Assembly (NCBI GenBank): GCA_964553405.1
Contig: CAZKLS010000139.1
Location: 1-6,566 of the forward strand
DNA: 6,566 nt
DNA from: DATIRA01 sp964553405
Lineage (GTDB): Bacteria; Pseudomonadota; Gammaproteobacteria; Steroidobacterales; Steroidobacteraceae
Direction: 5' to 3'
Part shown: positions 4,982-6,566 of the stretch, in pieces
How positions within the stretch are numbered: position 1 is the stretch's first letter
Layout of the letters: each line of letters starts with the position of its first letter
Translations under genes and position numbers: made by a program
The notes under the pieces: generated by a model
What the model was told of the DNA's origin: nothing
What the model saw: only the letters and a program-made list of their open reading frames with translations
Databases searched by the model: none

Positions 4982-6566
4982 AGCAGAAACCGTTCGCGAT
5001 CACGCTGGACCCGGGCTCGAGCCTCGCCAATCACACCGGCAGCTGGCGCACGGTGCGGCCCGAGTACGTCGACCGCCTGCCGCCCTGCAACCACGCCTGC
5101 CCGGCCGGCGAGAACATCCAGGGCTGGCTGTTCGAGGCCGAGGCCGGACGCTACGAGGCCGCCTGGCGGCTGCTGACGACGGACAACCCGCTGCCGGCCA
5201 CGATGGGCCGCGTCTGCTACCACCCCTGCGAGAGCGCGTGCAATCGCGCGGAGCTCGACGAATGCGTCGGCATCAATGCGATCGAGCGCTTTCTCGGCGA
5301 CGAGGCACTGCGCAAGGGCTGGCAGTTCGCGGCACCGGCCTCCCGCTCCGCAAAGCGCGTGCTGGTCGTCGGCGCGGGACCCTCCGGGCTCTCGGCCGCC
5401 TATCACCTCGCGCGCAAGGGCCACCAGGTGACCATCCGCGAGGCGGGTCCGGTGGCCGGCGGAATGATGCGCTTCGGCATACCGAAGTACCGCCTTCCGC
5501 GCGACATACTCGACGCCGAGATACGGCGGATCCTCGCGCTCGGCGTCGAGCTGGAGCTCGAGAGCCGCGTAGACGACGTGCTGGAGGCGATGAAGTCGGG
5601 ACCGTTTGACGCGGTGTTCCTGGCGGTCGGCGCCCACATCGCCAAGCGTGCCTACATTCCGGCCGGCAGTGCCGCGAAGATGCTCGACGCGGTCTCGGTG
5701 CTGCGCAGCATGGAGGGCGAGGAGCAACCGCTGCTCGGCCGGCGCGTCGTGGTCTACGGTGGCGGCAACACGGCGCTCGATGTCGCGCGCACGGCCAAGC
5801 GACTGGGCGCCGAGGACTCGATCATCGTGTACCGGCGTACGCGCGAGCGGATGCCGGCGCACGAAACCGAACTCGAGGAGGCGCTGCAGGAAGGCGTGCT
5901 GGTGAAATGGCTCTCGACGATCCGCGAAGCCGGTGAGTCGTCGATCACGGTCGAGAAGATGGCGCTCGACGAGAAGGGCTTTCCCCAGCCCACCGGGGAA
6001 CTCGAGACACTCGAGGCCGACTCGGTCGTGCTCGCGCTCGGCCAGGACGTGGACCTGTCGCTGGTGGACGGCATCCCGGGCCTCGAGATCGTGGACGGCG
6101 TCGTGAAGGTGGGGCCCGACATGATGACCGGTCATCCCGGGATCTTCGCCGGCGGCGACATGGTGCCCGGCGAACGGACCGTCACGGTCGGCATCGGGCA
6201 CGGCAAGCTCGCGGCCCGCAACATCGACGCCTGGCTAAACGGCGAGCGCTGGGTCCATCCGCCGAGCCACGAGCTCGCCAGCTTCGACAAGCTCAACACC
6301 TGGTACTACAGCGACGCCCCGAAGTCGCAGCGTCCGGTGCTCGACCAGATACGCCGGCAGTCGACTTTCGAGGAGGTCGTCGGCGGCTTCGACGAGCAGA
6401 CCGCGCAGTTCGAGGCCCGACGCTGCCTGTCCTGCGGCAACTGCTTCGAGTGCGACAACTGCTACGGCGTCTGCCCGGACAACGCGGTGATCAAGCTCGG
6501 CCCGGGCCTGCGCTACCAGTTCAACTACGACTACTGCAAGGGCTGCGGGCTCTGCGTCGCCGAATG
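4978..6566 (+). CDS. GltD-like FAD/NAD(P) oxidoreductase fused to a cysteine-rich ferredoxin domain, partial
   Basis: 529 codons are present and the frame is open at the right edge. Layout seen: an N-terminal cysteine domain (C37xxxC41P, C80xxxC84xxxC88, C96); an FAD dinucleotide fold with GAGPSG (132-137) followed by the family block GGMMRFGIPKYRLP (161-174); an NAD(P) fold with YGGGNTALDVART (260-272) and YRRTRERMP (285-293); the FAD-closing block GIFAGGDMVPGERTVTVGIG (388-407); then a ferredoxin domain with C483, C486, C489, C492, C495, C499P and C520xxC523xxC526. The Arg-rich YRRTRE element after the second fold resembles NADP(H)-using GltD relatives, so NADP(H) is possible but not proven. 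Inferred role: links the 2-oxoacid oxidoreductase to a pyridine nucleotide, with the ferredoxin part standing in for the missing separate delta subunit. The related benchmark is the FAD subunit of phenylglyoxylate:NAD+ oxidoreductase. The first CxxC of the standard GltD N-terminal cluster motif is absent. Start is GTG in a 4-base overlap with beta. Confidence 0.9.
   Translation, partial: MKQKPFAITLDPGSSLANHTGSWRTVRPEYVDRLPPCNHACPAGENIQGWLFEAEAGRYEAAWRLLTTDNPLPATMGRVCYHPCESACNRAELDECVGINAIERFLGDEALRKGWQFAAPASRSAKRVLVVGAGPSGLSAAYHLARKGHQVTIREAGPVAGGMMRFGIPKYRLPRDILDAEIRRILALGVELELESRVDDVLEAMKSGPFDAVFLAVGAHIAKRAYIPAGSAAKMLDAVSVLRSMEGEEQPLLGRRVVVYGGGNTALDVARTAKRLGAEDSIIVYRRTRERMPAHETELEEALQEGVLVKWLSTIREAGESSITVEKMALDEKGFPQPTGELETLEADSVVLALGQDVDLSLVDGIPGLEIVDGVVKVGPDMMTGHPGIFAGGDMVPGERTVTVGIGHGKLAARNIDAWLNGERWVHPPSHELASFDKLNTWYYSDAPKSQRPVLDQIRRQSTFEEVVGGFDEQTAQFEARRCLSCGNCFECDNCYGVCPDNAVIKLGPGLRYQFNYDYCKGCGLCVAE

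Noticed and set aside
4948..6201. A 417-codon open frame on the minus strand opposite the FAD subunit
   Set aside because: The product is His/Arg/Ala-rich without domain features, while the plus strand encodes an unmistakable FAD/NAD(P) reductase. It is a high-GC shadow.

Overview
The window is strongly GC-rich, and the third codon positions of its genes are mostly G or C. It is almost fully coding, with one short divergent intergenic region. Exported peptidases with Sec signal peptides, Shine-Dalgarno-led genes, tight operons and a proteobacterial-style NAD(P)-linked 2-oxoacid oxidoreductase suggest a high-GC proteobacterium. A gammaproteobacterium is my weak guess, and nothing here fixes the taxon. 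I see no rRNA, tRNA, CRISPR array, insertion sequence or attachment site.

Left part (about 1-1998, minus strand): two genes read leftward as one likely operon. First is a complete exported DUF885 protein with an HEGNPGHH metal-site motif. Ten bases later comes the N-terminus of an exported M16 (insulinase-like) peptidase that runs off the left edge. Both look like envelope or periplasmic peptide-degrading enzymes.

Middle (1999-2138): a 140-base divergent spacer. It holds a perfect 7-bp inverted repeat with a 4-base loop, followed closely by five T, and then a third copy of one arm. This could be an operator shared by the two divergent units or an attenuator-like leader for the rightward operon.

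Right part (2139-6566, plus strand): four tightly packed genes, overlapping or separated by 10 bases, encode an oxygen-sensitive-type, thiamine-diphosphate-dependent 2-oxoacid:acceptor oxidoreductase. They are split as gamma (193 aa), alpha (417 aa) and beta (334 aa, with the ThDP site and four likely cluster cysteines). The fourth gene encodes a GltD-like FAD/NAD(P) oxidoreductase fused to a cysteine-rich ferredoxin domain, and it runs off the right edge. Together they probably convert a 2-oxoacid plus CoA to an acyl-CoA and CO2. Electrons would pass from ThDP through the Fe-S clusters and FAD to NAD(P)+, or the reverse. The closest precedents I know are the phenylglyoxylate:NAD+ and 2-oxoglutarate:NADP+ oxidoreductases of Azoarcus/Aromatoleum. 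The substrate cannot be told from sequence alone.

The most interesting detail is the cysteine layout of the fourth protein. The usual CxxC at the start of the GltD N-terminal cluster domain is absent, while an extra EARRCLSC motif of similar look sits just before the C-terminal ferredoxin domain.
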